6,265 nucleotides of DNA, taken from positions 1 to 6,265 of the forward strand of contig JBDSJC010000127.1 in the NCBI GenBank assembly GCA_039917655.1, written 5' to 3'. The notes under the pieces were generated by a model. The model did not search any database. It saw only the letters and a program-made list of their open reading frames with translations, and was not told where the DNA came from. The translations under genes and the position numbers were made by a program. Every line of letters begins with the position of its first letter. Positions within the stretch are counted from its first letter, which is position 1. This DNA comes from PNKC01 sp039917655 (GTDB taxonomy: Bacteria; Chloroflexota; Dehalococcoidia; Tepidiformales; Tepidiformaceae). This document shows, one piece after another, positions 1-5,652 of this stretch.

Positions 1-145
1 ATTTGCCGCCGCCGACGCTCGTTGTACCAGTGCCGGGGCTTTCATCGCCGGAGCCGCAAGCGAGGCCAAGCGGCACGAGCGCTGCGCTGCCGCCAGCAAC
101 CAGGAGTCCACGAAGGACCGTTCGGCGGGGTAACACTGAGGGCAT
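1..145 (-). CDS. Tat-type lipoprotein, N-terminal fragment (gene continues past the left edge)
   Basis: Forty-eight codons are visible from ATG (145-143) to the window edge, with no stop. The N-terminus reads as a twin-arginine signal: PRRTVLRGLL at residues 6-15, an Ala/Leu/Val/Gly-rich hydrophobic stretch (about 13-28), then PLGLAC with Cys30 as the likely lipidated residue. Position -3 is Gly rather than the usual Leu, so the lipobox is acceptable but not ideal. After the Cys comes a Gly/Ser/Thr-rich linker (GSGDESPGTGTTSVGGG), typical of a lipoprotein tether before a folded domain. The start is supported by GGAGAG (158-153) seven bases upstream of the ATG. The mature domain lies outside the window, so function cannot be assigned; a substrate-binding protein or extracytoplasmic enzyme are both possible. 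It is transcribed away from the broken gene at 167-838. Confidence 0.72.
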   Translation of the reverse strand, partial: MPSVLPRRTVLRGLLVAGGSAALVPLGLACGSGDESPGTGTTSVGGGK

Positions 146-152
146 TGATGGA

Positions 153-158
153 CTCTCC
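153..158 (-). promoter_or_regulatory. Ribosome binding site of the lipoprotein gene
   Basis: On the minus strand GGAGAG lies seven bases before the ATG at 145. It decides this start over the in-frame GTG at 136 and TTG at 160. The promoter should lie between here and about 230, overlapping the 5' end of the plus-strand broken gene, but I see no convincing -35/-10 pair. Confidence 0.6.
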
Positions 159-166
159 AATAAGGT

Positions 167-838
167 ATGCCTATTTCTATCGCCAAGCCTAACCTAAGTG
201 TGAGCGTATGTGAAGGCTATGGCCGTCCGTATCGTCCCGCGAACATGCACGGTTGGGGCATGGGTCAGGAGACCGCGACGGCGTCGGGTTCGCTCGTCAA
301 TGGTCCAGCTACGCCGCCATTCGGCGCCGGATCCGCAAAGTTCCAGCTCGCGACCACGGGCGGCGGCGAGCTGCTCGGGACTCGGGCCTTCGCGGGCAAG
401 CGTCTCGACGCCATCCAGGCACTCAACTACAGCACCTAGGTGCCCTCCTCGTCGCCCGGCACAGTCCAGGCCCCATCGCTCCAGTTCGACATGGACCACA
501 ACCTGGCCGACACGAACACGGCATGGCAGGGCCGCCTCGTTTTCGAACCGTACTTCACGAACACCGTGATCAAGGGCGCATGGCAAACCTGGGACCCGCT
601 CGCTGGCAAGTGGTGGGCTACCGGCAGCCCGGGCAACACGAAGTGTCCGCAAACGACGCCGTGCACATGGGCGAAGGTGCTCCAGGAGTTCCCGAACGCT
701 GGGATTCGCGTGTCTGTTGGCGGGCTGGCATTCAAGGCGGGCAGCGGCTGGCCGGAGAATTTCGAAGGCTACGTGGACGGGTTCGTCATCGTCACTGGCG
801 ATGTCGCGCAAGCGTTCGACTTCGAGCCTGCGCCCTAG
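167..838 (+). pseudogene. Secreted-type domain protein, split by an in-frame TAG and lacking a signal peptide
   Basis: One reading frame runs from about 167 to the TAG at 836-838, interrupted once by TAG at 437-439. Both halves look genuine and continue each other. The first contains PANMHGW, the Gly/Pro-rich SLVNGPATPPFGAGSAKF and RLDAIQALNYST. The second contains TAWQGRLVFEPYF, WQTWDPLAGKWW, CPQTTPCTW, FPNAGIRV and ends in FDFEPAP. From memory these match a domain found in many predicted extracellular proteins of Chloroflexota and Actinobacteria, where 'YST' is followed by Tyr; a TAC or TAT to TAG change would explain the interruption. I cannot name a domain accession, and the biochemical function is unknown to me. 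The upstream end is also damaged: TAA at 161-163 closes the frame, no secretion signal precedes PANMHGW, and the ATG at 167 has no properly spaced Shine-Dalgarno. The likely state is a decayed gene. Amber readthrough or a sequencing error are alternatives. Confidence 0.62.
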
Positions 839-946
839 CAGGGTGGCCTCCGCAAAATTCGGGCCGGGCACTGGTGCATGGGTAAAGAGGTGTGGTACGG
901 TACGCGTCCGGCTGAATCGGGGGTGTGCTGTTGGCGGGGTAGCCGA
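839..946. other. Intergenic DNA without recognisable feature
   Basis: This stretch lies between the stop of the broken gene and the first structured repeat. Short open frames exist on both strands but have no ribosome binding site, family resemblance or convincing length. There is no terminator-like hairpin after the 838 stop on the plus strand. It contains a small GGTAC duplication near 892-902 and nothing else I can support. Confidence 0.5.
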
Positions 947-1060
947 CGTTCACCTAAGACTTCGGGTTTGATGCCATCTCCCATTGCATCAAGCCCACTT
1001 GTGGACCTGGGATTCGAGTTCCCGGCAAGCAATCCTTCCGGACTTAGCGCGCACGGCTAG
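947..1060. repeat. Structured repeat copy A (three hairpins)
   Basis: This is the first of two diverged copies of one element; copy B is at 1124-1231. It opens with CGTTCACCTAAG. Hairpin 1 is an 11-bp stem (964-974 with 986-996, one G-T wobble at 967/993) closing an 11-nt loop that contains ATCTCCCA. Hairpin 2 pairs CTGGGA (1007-1012) with TCCCGG (1020-1025). Next come GGCAAGCA (1024-1031) and hairpin 3, which pairs across the loop TTCC (1036-1039). Positions 1033-1050 are an 18-nt block identical in copy B. The transcribed strand is uncertain. On the minus strand hairpin 3 has a GGAA (GNRA-type) tetraloop and its one mismatch becomes a G-U wobble, but the wobble in hairpin 1 favours the plus strand. 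I do not recognise a known riboswitch or sRNA family. Confidence 0.7.
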
Positions 1061-1083
1061 ACATACGCCCCCTTTCAGCCCGC

Positions 1084-1120
1084 TAAAACACCAGAGGCGC
1101 CCACCCGGCGCCTTTGCTGT
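1084..1120 (-). terminator. Candidate intrinsic terminator downstream of ftsZ
   Basis: AGGCGCC (1095-1101) pairs perfectly with GGCGCCT (1107-1113) around a five-base loop. Weaker pairing extends the stem outward to 1088/1120 with one mismatch. On the minus strand the stem is followed by TTTT (1087-1084), so it would end transcripts coming from ftsZ, about 120 nt after its stop. On the plus strand the stem is followed by only TTT and then GC-rich sequence, so that orientation is weaker. The U-tract is short, so efficiency is uncertain. It lies between the two structured repeats. Confidence 0.5.
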
Positions 1121-1123
1121 GCC

Positions 1124-1231
1124 CGTTCGCCCAAGCTGTAGGGGCCGATGCAATCTCCCAACGCATCGGCCCCACGGTCGTCCCGAACGCTTCGGGCAAG
1201 CAGTCCTTCCGGACTTAGCGCACTCGGTTAG
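1124..1231. repeat. Structured repeat copy B (three hairpins)
   Basis: This second copy of the element in 947-1060 aligns without gaps at offset 177 through hairpin 1, then at offset 171 after a six-base length difference. It opens with CGTTCGCCCAAG. Hairpin 1 is a perfect 11-bp stem (1141-1151 with 1163-1173) around an 11-nt loop containing the conserved ATCTCCCA. Relative to copy A the stem carries three changed pairs that all keep pairing (TTT/AAG in A, GCC/GGC in B). Hairpin 2 is CCCGAA (1182-1187) with TTCGGG (1191-1196), different in sequence from copy A but at the equivalent place. Hairpin 3 is AGTCC (1202-1206) with GGACT (1211-1215). The copy ends against the 3' end of ftsZ, and a 10-bp palindrome GTTAGCTAAC (1227-1236) sits at the junction. 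Confidence 0.7.
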
Positions 1232-1238
1232 CTAACGG

Positions 1239-2363
1239 TTACCTCCTTTCGGCGTACTTCGCGACCGTCTCGTCGAGTGACGGGACGGAGTTGAGTGAAC
1301 GGATGTTGCGGCGCAGGAAGGCTGGCAGTTCGGCGTCCTCCAGGTTCGAAACGCCTGGCAGGCCGATATCGGCGATCCGGCGCACGTCTCGCGGGTCGTC
1401 CAGGATCATCACTTTTGGCGGGAAGCCCGTCGCAATGACCGTCATGTGCACTTCGTCGCCCACCTTGGGGTCGATAACGGTGCCGAAGATGACGTTGGCA
1501 GAAGGGTCCACCACCTCGGCAACCACGCGGGCAGCCATGTCGAGTTCGCGGAGTTGGAGGTTGCCGCTGTGGGTGATGTTGAACAGCACGTTGTGCGCGC
1601 CGTCGATCGATTGGTCGAGCAGCGGGCTGGTGGTTGCCGCGCGAGCAGCTTCCATCGCCCGGTTTTCGCCCGATGCCCGGCCCACCGCGAGGAGCGCCGG
1701 ACCGGCCTCGCTCATGGTCGTGCGCACATCGTTGAAGTCGAGGTTGATGGAGCCGTTCTGGCTGATGATGTTCGAGATTGACTGAATCGCCTGGCGAAGT
1801 ACGTCGTCGGCGGTCTCGAACGCCTCATCGACCGTGATGTCGGCCCGGCAGATCTCGATCAAGCGGGCGTTGGGGATAGCGATCAGCGTGTCCACTTTTT
1901 CGCGAAGCCGGGCAAGGCCTTCTTCGGCCTGTTTCGCGCGGCGCGCACCCTCCCACGGGAACGGCTTGGTGACGACGCCGATGGTGAGCGCGCCGCAATC
2001 TTTGGCGATCTCGGCGATGATTGGTGCAGCGCCGGTGCCCGTGCCCCCGCCCATGCCGGCCGTCACGAAGACCATCTCGGTGCCGCGCAGCAGCTCGTAC
2101 AGCTCGTCGCGGCTCTCGTCGGCGGCGCGTTCACCGCGGGCGGGGTCCCCACCCACGCCGAGGCCCTTCGTCAGCTTTTCACCGATGCGCACACGGTTCG
2201 GCGCCTCGGAAGACATCAGCGCCTGGGCGTCCGTGTTGCAGGCGACGAACGTCACTCCCGGAATCTTCGCTCGCACCATGCGGTTGACGGCGTTGCAGCC
2301 GCCTCCGCCGACGCCCACCACTTTGATATCTGGCAGCAGTTCTGAATCAAATCGAATGCTCAT
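1239..2363 (-). CDS. ftsZ: Cell division GTPase FtsZ
   Basis: This tubulin homologue polymerises into the Z ring at mid-cell and recruits the divisome. The 374-residue product has the full GTPase core: GGGGCNA at 19-25, the tubulin signature GGGTGTG at 105-111, and the T7 synergy loop NLDFNDVRTTM at 207-217 with its two Asp residues (209, 212) that complete the neighbouring subunit's active site. The core ends near residue 318. A linker of only about 25 residues leads to the conserved C-terminal peptide ELPAFLRR (345-352), which in the family binds FtsA. Here it is followed by 22 further residues instead of ending the protein. The start at 2363 is chosen because AGGAAGGAAAGGA lies seven bases upstream; the in-frame ATG at 2429 lacks a spaced Shine-Dalgarno and would add a tail unlike FtsZ. 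The gene is last in the dcw run. Its final codons plus stop (1249-1241) spell AAAGGAGGT, a strong Shine-Dalgarno with no gene after it. Confidence 0.97.
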   Translation of the reverse strand: MSIRFDSELLPDIKVVGVGGGGCNAVNRMVRAKIPGVTFVACNTDAQALMSSEAPNRVRIGEKLTKGLGVGGDPARGERAADESRDELYELLRGTEMVFVTAGMGGGTGTGAAPIIAEIAKDCGALTIGVVTKPFPWEGARRAKQAEEGLARLREKVDTLIAIPNARLIEICRADITVDEAFETADDVLRQAIQSISNIISQNGSINLDFNDVRTTMSEAGPALLAVGRASGENRAMEAARAATTSPLLDQSIDGAHNVLFNITHSGNLQLRELDMAARVVAEVVDPSANVIFGTVIDPKVGDEVHMTVIATGFPPKVMILDDPRDVRRIADIGLPGVSNLEDAELPAFLRRNIRSLNSVPSLDETVAKYAERR

Positions 2364-2447
2364 TGCGTGGTCCTTTCCTTCCTTGAACGGCTCTTGACTG
2401 CGGGTGAAGTCGATGAGGCTCAATTGCATCCCTCGTTTCTCATCTTC
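2364..2447 (-). promoter_or_regulatory. ftsA-ftsZ spacer with strong ftsZ ribosome binding site
   Basis: This 84-nt gap is the longest spacer in the cluster. The purine-rich AGGAAGGAAAGGA (2383-2371) ends seven bases before the ftsZ ATG, which fits the need for more FtsZ than FtsA from one transcript. No convincing promoter is visible. The gap contains no stop in the ftsA/ftsZ reading frame, so the two genes are separated in frame only by the TAG of ftsA (2450-2448). Confidence 0.6.
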
Positions 2448-3692
2448 CTATTCGGGCATCAGGGCCCGTCCGATCGATGCGATGCGGCGCAGGATTCCGC
2501 CTGCCGGGTTTTCGAATCCGACGTTCGGTGCTTCGAATACACGCTCTCTTCCGGCGAGTGCGTATTCGACGAGGCCGATCGACGTTGCGTACGCGGGCGT
2601 CCCGATGAGGTCGGAGAGCCCGGAGTAGCCATGAGGTTTGGCGACGCGCGCCGGGATCCCCAGTCGCGATTCCGCCACTTCCGCGAAGCCGCGCAACTGG
2701 GCTGAGCCGCCAGTGAGCACGAGTCCAGCGGCGATCTTCTCGAGGTAGCCGGCACGCTTCAGTTCGAGCGCCACCATTTCGAGGATCTCTTCGCTGCGGG
2801 CCTGGAGGATCTCGCAGACGTGGATCAGTGAGACGGACTTCGTGGTCTGTGTCCCGAAGGCCTGGATCTCGACCGATTCGTTGTGCAGCGAGAGGTCTGC
2901 GAAGGCCGCGCCGTGCTTGCACTTCAGCTCCTCGGCGCTCTCCCAGGGGCAGCGGAGCACTCGGGCGAGATCGTGTGTGAGGTGTGACCCCGCGATCGGC
3001 AGGCAGGCGGTGTGGGCCACCGCGCCTTCGTCGTAAACCGCAACGGACGTGGTGCTGCCGCCGATGTCCACGAGCGCGACGCCCTGCTGCCGCTCCTGCT
3101 CTTCCAGCGCGCTGGTAGCCGAGGCGACGGACTCGAGGACGATGTCATCTACCTGCACTCCCGCGCCTTCGATGCATTTGGTCAGGTTCTGGATGGCCGA
3201 AACCGCGCCGGTGACGATGTGCGTTTCAGCGTCCAAACGCCCGCCGAACATGCCAACCGGATCGCTCACCTGGTCCGTGCCTTCGATCCAGTAGCCCCGC
3301 GGAAGCACATGGATGACCTGGCGGTTTGTTGGAATGCTGATCTGGGCGGCGCTTGCCAGCACGCGCAGCCGGTCATCGGAGGAGATCGGGCGGCTGCGAT
3401 CAGGGATCGCCACGATACCGCGGTTGTTCTGCGAAGCGATGTGGTTGCCCGAGATGCCGACGACCGCGCTCAGAATGCGCATCCCGCACGCCTGCTCCGC
3501 CTTTTCAACGGCGATTCCCACCGCTTCGCGGGCGGACTGGATGTTATCGATAACCCCGCGCGAAAGGCCCGTGGCCGGAGAGACGCCCACTCCAAGGATG
3601 CGCGTCTCTCCGCTCTCTCCCACATCGCCCACCACGACGACCACTTTGGTTGACCCCACGTCAATCGCGGCGACGGTGCTTCGTCTCTTCAT
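2448..3692 (-). CDS. ftsA: Cell division protein FtsA (actin-like Z-ring membrane tether)
   Basis: FtsA is an actin-fold ATPase that binds the FtsZ C-terminal peptide and anchors the Z ring to the inner face of the membrane. The 414-residue product is normal in length. Visible in order are phosphate-1 loop DVGSTKV (11-17), the region of the 1C/SHS2 domain (about 85-165, including GGRLDAETHIV), phosphate-2 VDIGGST (208-214), the adenosine motif VLTGGSAQLRG (325-335) and the conserved IGTPAYATSIGLVEYA (363-378). The C-terminal GGILRRIASIGRALM can form the amphipathic helix that inserts into the membrane. The start at 3692 has AGGAGG (3702-3697) four bases upstream. An in-frame GTG at 3710 overlapping the ftsQ stop would add six residues but lacks a ribosome binding site. 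The gene begins 14 nt after ftsQ, and its stop is TAG. Confidence 0.96.
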   Translation of the reverse strand: MKRRSTVAAIDVGSTKVVVVVGDVGESGETRILGVGVSPATGLSRGVIDNIQSAREAVGIAVEKAEQACGMRILSAVVGISGNHIASQNNRGIVAIPDRSRPISSDDRLRVLASAAQISIPTNRQVIHVLPRGYWIEGTDQVSDPVGMFGGRLDAETHIVTGAVSAIQNLTKCIEGAGVQVDDIVLESVASATSALEEQERQQGVALVDIGGSTTSVAVYDEGAVAHTACLPIAGSHLTHDLARVLRCPWESAEELKCKHGAAFADLSLHNESVEIQAFGTQTTKSVSLIHVCEILQARSEEILEMVALELKRAGYLEKIAAGLVLTGGSAQLRGFAEVAESRLGIPARVAKPHGYSGLSDLIGTPAYATSIGLVEYALAGRERVFEAPNVGFENPAGGILRRIASIGRALMPE

Positions 3693-3696
3693 GCGT

Positions 3697-3702
3697 CCTC
3701 CT
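3697..3702 (-). promoter_or_regulatory. Ribosome binding site of ftsA
   Basis: AGGAGG on the minus strand, four bases before ATG 3692, lies in the 14-nt gap after the ftsQ stop. It decides the ATG over the upstream GTG at 3710, which would form a GTGA overlap with ftsQ. Confidence 0.65.
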
Positions 3703-3706
3703 GTTT

Positions 3707-4600
3707 TCACTGCAGCACCGGCCGGTTGCCGTATCGCAGGTCGATGGTTGTGTAGCTGATCTTTTGGGTCTGGGCTTGCTGTGCCATGGCCGCCCAGACG
3801 GCGAGCTTGTAGGCGATGCTGCTGCTATCGCCCAACAGTGCAGTCTGGTTGTTGGTGGTCGTCACCTGAACGCCTTTGCCCGCGATAAACGAAACTTGCT
3901 TGACTGTGGTGCCGAGCTGGCGAGGTAGCTTTTCGTAGATTTCGGCCGCCGCGTCTACCGCCTGGTAATCGACGTGGTCGCCCTGCACCCGGGAGCCGGT
4001 TTCGCTGCTGACGATGCTGGGCGAGTCATTGGCCGCCGGACCTAAGCCGAGGACGACTCCGTTGCGATCGATGGTGTACTGGACGCCGCCTTGCTCCCAC
4101 GTCCCCCACGCTTTGCGCTCTTCGACGACGATCTTCAAGGTGTGCGGCCACTCGCGTTCGACCCGCACGGAGTTCACCAGCGGCAGTTGGTAGAGCTCCT
4201 TCTGCGCCGCCGCGAGGTCCGTGGTGAACATGCTCTCGCCGAAGAGATCCGCGGCGCCCACGATGGTGTCCGTGCTCACGCGGCTGTTGCCTTCGACGAC
4301 GACGTCGCTAATGCGGAAGAACGGTGAGGTGAATACCCAGTAGCCCCAGGCACCGATGAGCGCCAACGAACCGAGCACGCCCGCGAGAACCACATAACGC
4401 TTTTGCACGTGAATCGAGACGCGGGGCAGCCTCGGCAGCCCAATCCGCGGCGCGTGCCAGCCCACTTGCTTCGCTGGGGCGACGCCTGAAGCGCGTGGAC
4501 GCGTGACGATCTTGCGCGGCGCCTGTGCGCCGACCGTAGGGGTGCGCCGGATGATCTTGCGGACGCCCTGGGGCTTCTGACGGTTGCGTTTGATGATCAT
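3707..4600 (-). CDS. ftsQ: Cell division protein FtsQ (POTRA-domain divisome scaffold)
   Basis: FtsQ (DivIB family) is a single-pass membrane protein that bridges the cytoplasmic Z ring and the periplasmic or extracellular septal synthases, working with FtsL and FtsB-like partners. The 297-residue product has a basic cytoplasmic tail (1-68, rich in Arg/Lys), one membrane segment (about 69-90, VVLAGVLGSLALIGAWGYWV), then a POTRA domain (about 93-162) starting FFRISDVVVEGNSRVS and ending LKIVVEER. The FtsQ domain follows, with YTIDRNGVVL (175-184) and the typical closing IDLRYGNRPVLQ (286-297). The start codon overlaps the ddl stop as ATGA, and GGAGGG (4613-4608) inside ddl lies seven bases upstream, which suggests translational coupling. 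The long basic N-terminal tail is the only variable part. Confidence 0.93.
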   Translation of the reverse strand: MIIKRNRQKPQGVRKIIRRTPTVGAQAPRKIVTRPRASGVAPAKQVGWHAPRIGLPRLPRVSIHVQKRYVVLAGVLGSLALIGAWGYWVFTSPFFRISDVVVEGNSRVSTDTIVGAADLFGESMFTTDLAAAQKELYQLPLVNSVRVEREWPHTLKIVVEERKAWGTWEQGGVQYTIDRNGVVLGLGPAANDSPSIVSSETGSRVQGDHVDYQAVDAAAEIYEKLPRQLGTTVKQVSFIAGKGVQVTTTNNQTALLGDSSSIAYKLAVWAAMAQQAQTQKISYTTIDLRYGNRPVLQ

Positions 4601-5652
4601 CGTCGCGCCCTCCGTTCGTGGCGTTCGAAGGCCAGTTCGAGGATGCGCGTCAGGAGGTCCGTATAGCCCAGGCCGCTCGCCTGCCAGAGCTTTGGGTACA
4701 TGCTGATGTTCGTGAACCCGGGGATGGTGTTAATTTCGTTCGCCACCACATCGCCGTCATCTGTGGCGAAGAAATCGACGCGGGCGTAGCCCTCGCATCC
4801 CATCACCTTGTACATGCGGATGGCGAGCTCCTGGACTCTGGACGCGGTCGCCGGATCGATGCGGGCCGGGATGTGGAGGCCAGTGGTTGAACTTTCCGAG
4901 TACTTGCTTTCGTAGTCGTAGAACGCGCGGTCCGGTTCGATCTCGCCAACGATGCTCGCCTGCGGGTCTTCGTTCCCGAGGACGGAGCATTCGACTTCCC
5001 GCCCGCGCACTGGCTGCTCGATGACCACCTTGTCGTCGTAGCGGAGCGCGAGTTCAATCGCGCCGGAGATGTCTTCGCGGGAATCGGCGCGGGTGATGCC
5101 GACGCTTGAGCCTCCGTTTGCCGGCTTCACGAAACACGGGTACCCGATCGATTCTTCTATCAGTTGCATCGAAAGATTCTGGGCAAGTGTATACTCCCAT
5201 GATCGGATTACAAGATAGCGCGTCACCCGAATTCCAGATTCGTTGAAAATTGCCTTCATCAGCGCCTTGTCCATGCCGATTGCGCTGGCCGCCACGCCAC
5301 ATCCGGCGTACGGAATGCCGGCGATTTCGAGGAAGCCCTGGAGAGTCCCGTCTTCGCCGTAGGTGCCATGTACCAACGGAAAAGCGACAGCGCAGGAGGC
5401 CAACGCGGCCAAAGCTTCGCAGCTGCGCAGCACCGAGTCGCCGATCTCGCCCTCGAACGCAGCACGGGTGGTCTTCGAAGCCTCCCGTGACTCGGTCGGC
5501 CCCAGCCAGGCGCCGCTGCGTGTGATAACTATTGGAACCGCTTCCCAGCGCTCAGGATCGAGGGCGTTGATCACGCTCCGGGCGCTGACCACGCTTACTT
5601 CGTGCTCGCCCGAGCGTCCGCCGAAGATGACCGCGACACGTTGTTTCGCCAT
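4597..5652 (-). CDS. ddl: D-alanine--D-alanine ligase
   Basis: This enzyme makes the D-Ala-D-Ala dipeptide from two D-alanines and ATP in the cytoplasm; MurF then adds it to the peptidoglycan precursor. The 351-residue product has the family order: FGGRSGEHEVS (10-20), the segment PLVHGTYGEDGTLQGFLEI (92-110), the ATP-grasp lysine region YPCFVKPANGGSSVG (171-185), EVECSVLG (219-226), FYDYESKY (244-251, the loop typical of D-Ala-D-Ala rather than D-Ala-D-lactate ligases), and the metal-binding ARVDFF (290-295) and NEINTIPGFT (305-314). All key motifs look intact. The ATG at 5652 gives the MAKQRVAVIFGG start expected for Ddl. GGGGG (5664-5660) is seven bases upstream, and the ATG shares its A with the murB TGA. 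A nearby ATG at 5658 would add two residues and cannot be excluded. I infer normal vancomycin-sensitive-type precursors, untested. Confidence 0.96.
   Translation of the reverse strand: MAKQRVAVIFGGRSGEHEVSVVSARSVINALDPERWEAVPIVITRSGAWLGPTESREASKTTRAAFEGEIGDSVLRSCEALAALASCAVAFPLVHGTYGEDGTLQGFLEIAGIPYAGCGVAASAIGMDKALMKAIFNESGIRVTRYLVIRSWEYTLAQNLSMQLIEESIGYPCFVKPANGGSSVGITRADSREDISGAIELALRYDDKVVIEQPVRGREVECSVLGNEDPQASIVGEIEPDRAFYDYESKYSESSTTGLHIPARIDPATASRVQELAIRMYKVMGCEGYARVDFFATDDGDVVANEINTIPGFTNISMYPKLWQASGLGYTDLLTRILELAFERHERRARR

Noticed and set aside
440..838. GTG at 440 as a genuine start of a separate 132-residue protein
   Set aside because: There is no Shine-Dalgarno before it; the GTG simply follows the TAG, and the protein would lack both the first half of the domain and any secretion signal.
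194..871. Uninterrupted 225-codon minus-strand ORF opposite the TAG-split gene
   Set aside because: The translation is Arg/Leu/Ala-rich with no recognisable motif, has no clear ribosome binding site, and overlaps the lipoprotein upstream region. The plus-strand frame shows coherent family motifs on both sides of the TAG.
886..905. T-box-like GGTGTGGTACGGTACGCG
   Set aside because: The order of the T-box bulge motif is not matched, no specifier stem or antiterminator/terminator pair is present, and no aminoacyl-tRNA gene follows.
1008..1024. tRNA T-arm-like sequence TGGGA-TTCGAGT-TCCCG in repeat A
   Set aside because: The loop fits a T-loop, but the closing pair is A-T rather than G-C, there is no matching acceptor, D or anticodon arm upstream, and copy B has an unrelated hairpin here. 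tmRNA was also considered and no 5' half or tag frame was found.
960..1220. Similar short peptides encoded on the minus strand of both repeats (VRKDCLP ... VGxMxWExASxP)
   Set aside because: The six-base length difference keeps the frame, so this was considered. There is no start codon with a good ribosome binding site, the C-terminal ends diverge, and the substitutions are better explained by preserved stem pairing.
2364..2429. Longer FtsZ starting at ATG 2429
   Set aside because: Only an over-close GAGGG precedes it, the extra 22 residues are unlike FtsZ, and a strong, correctly spaced Shine-Dalgarno precedes 2363.
3012..3653. Long plus-strand ORFs opposite ftsA, ftsZ and ddl
   Set aside because: These are shadows of GC-rich coding sequence on the other strand, with no family resemblance and no ribosome binding sites.
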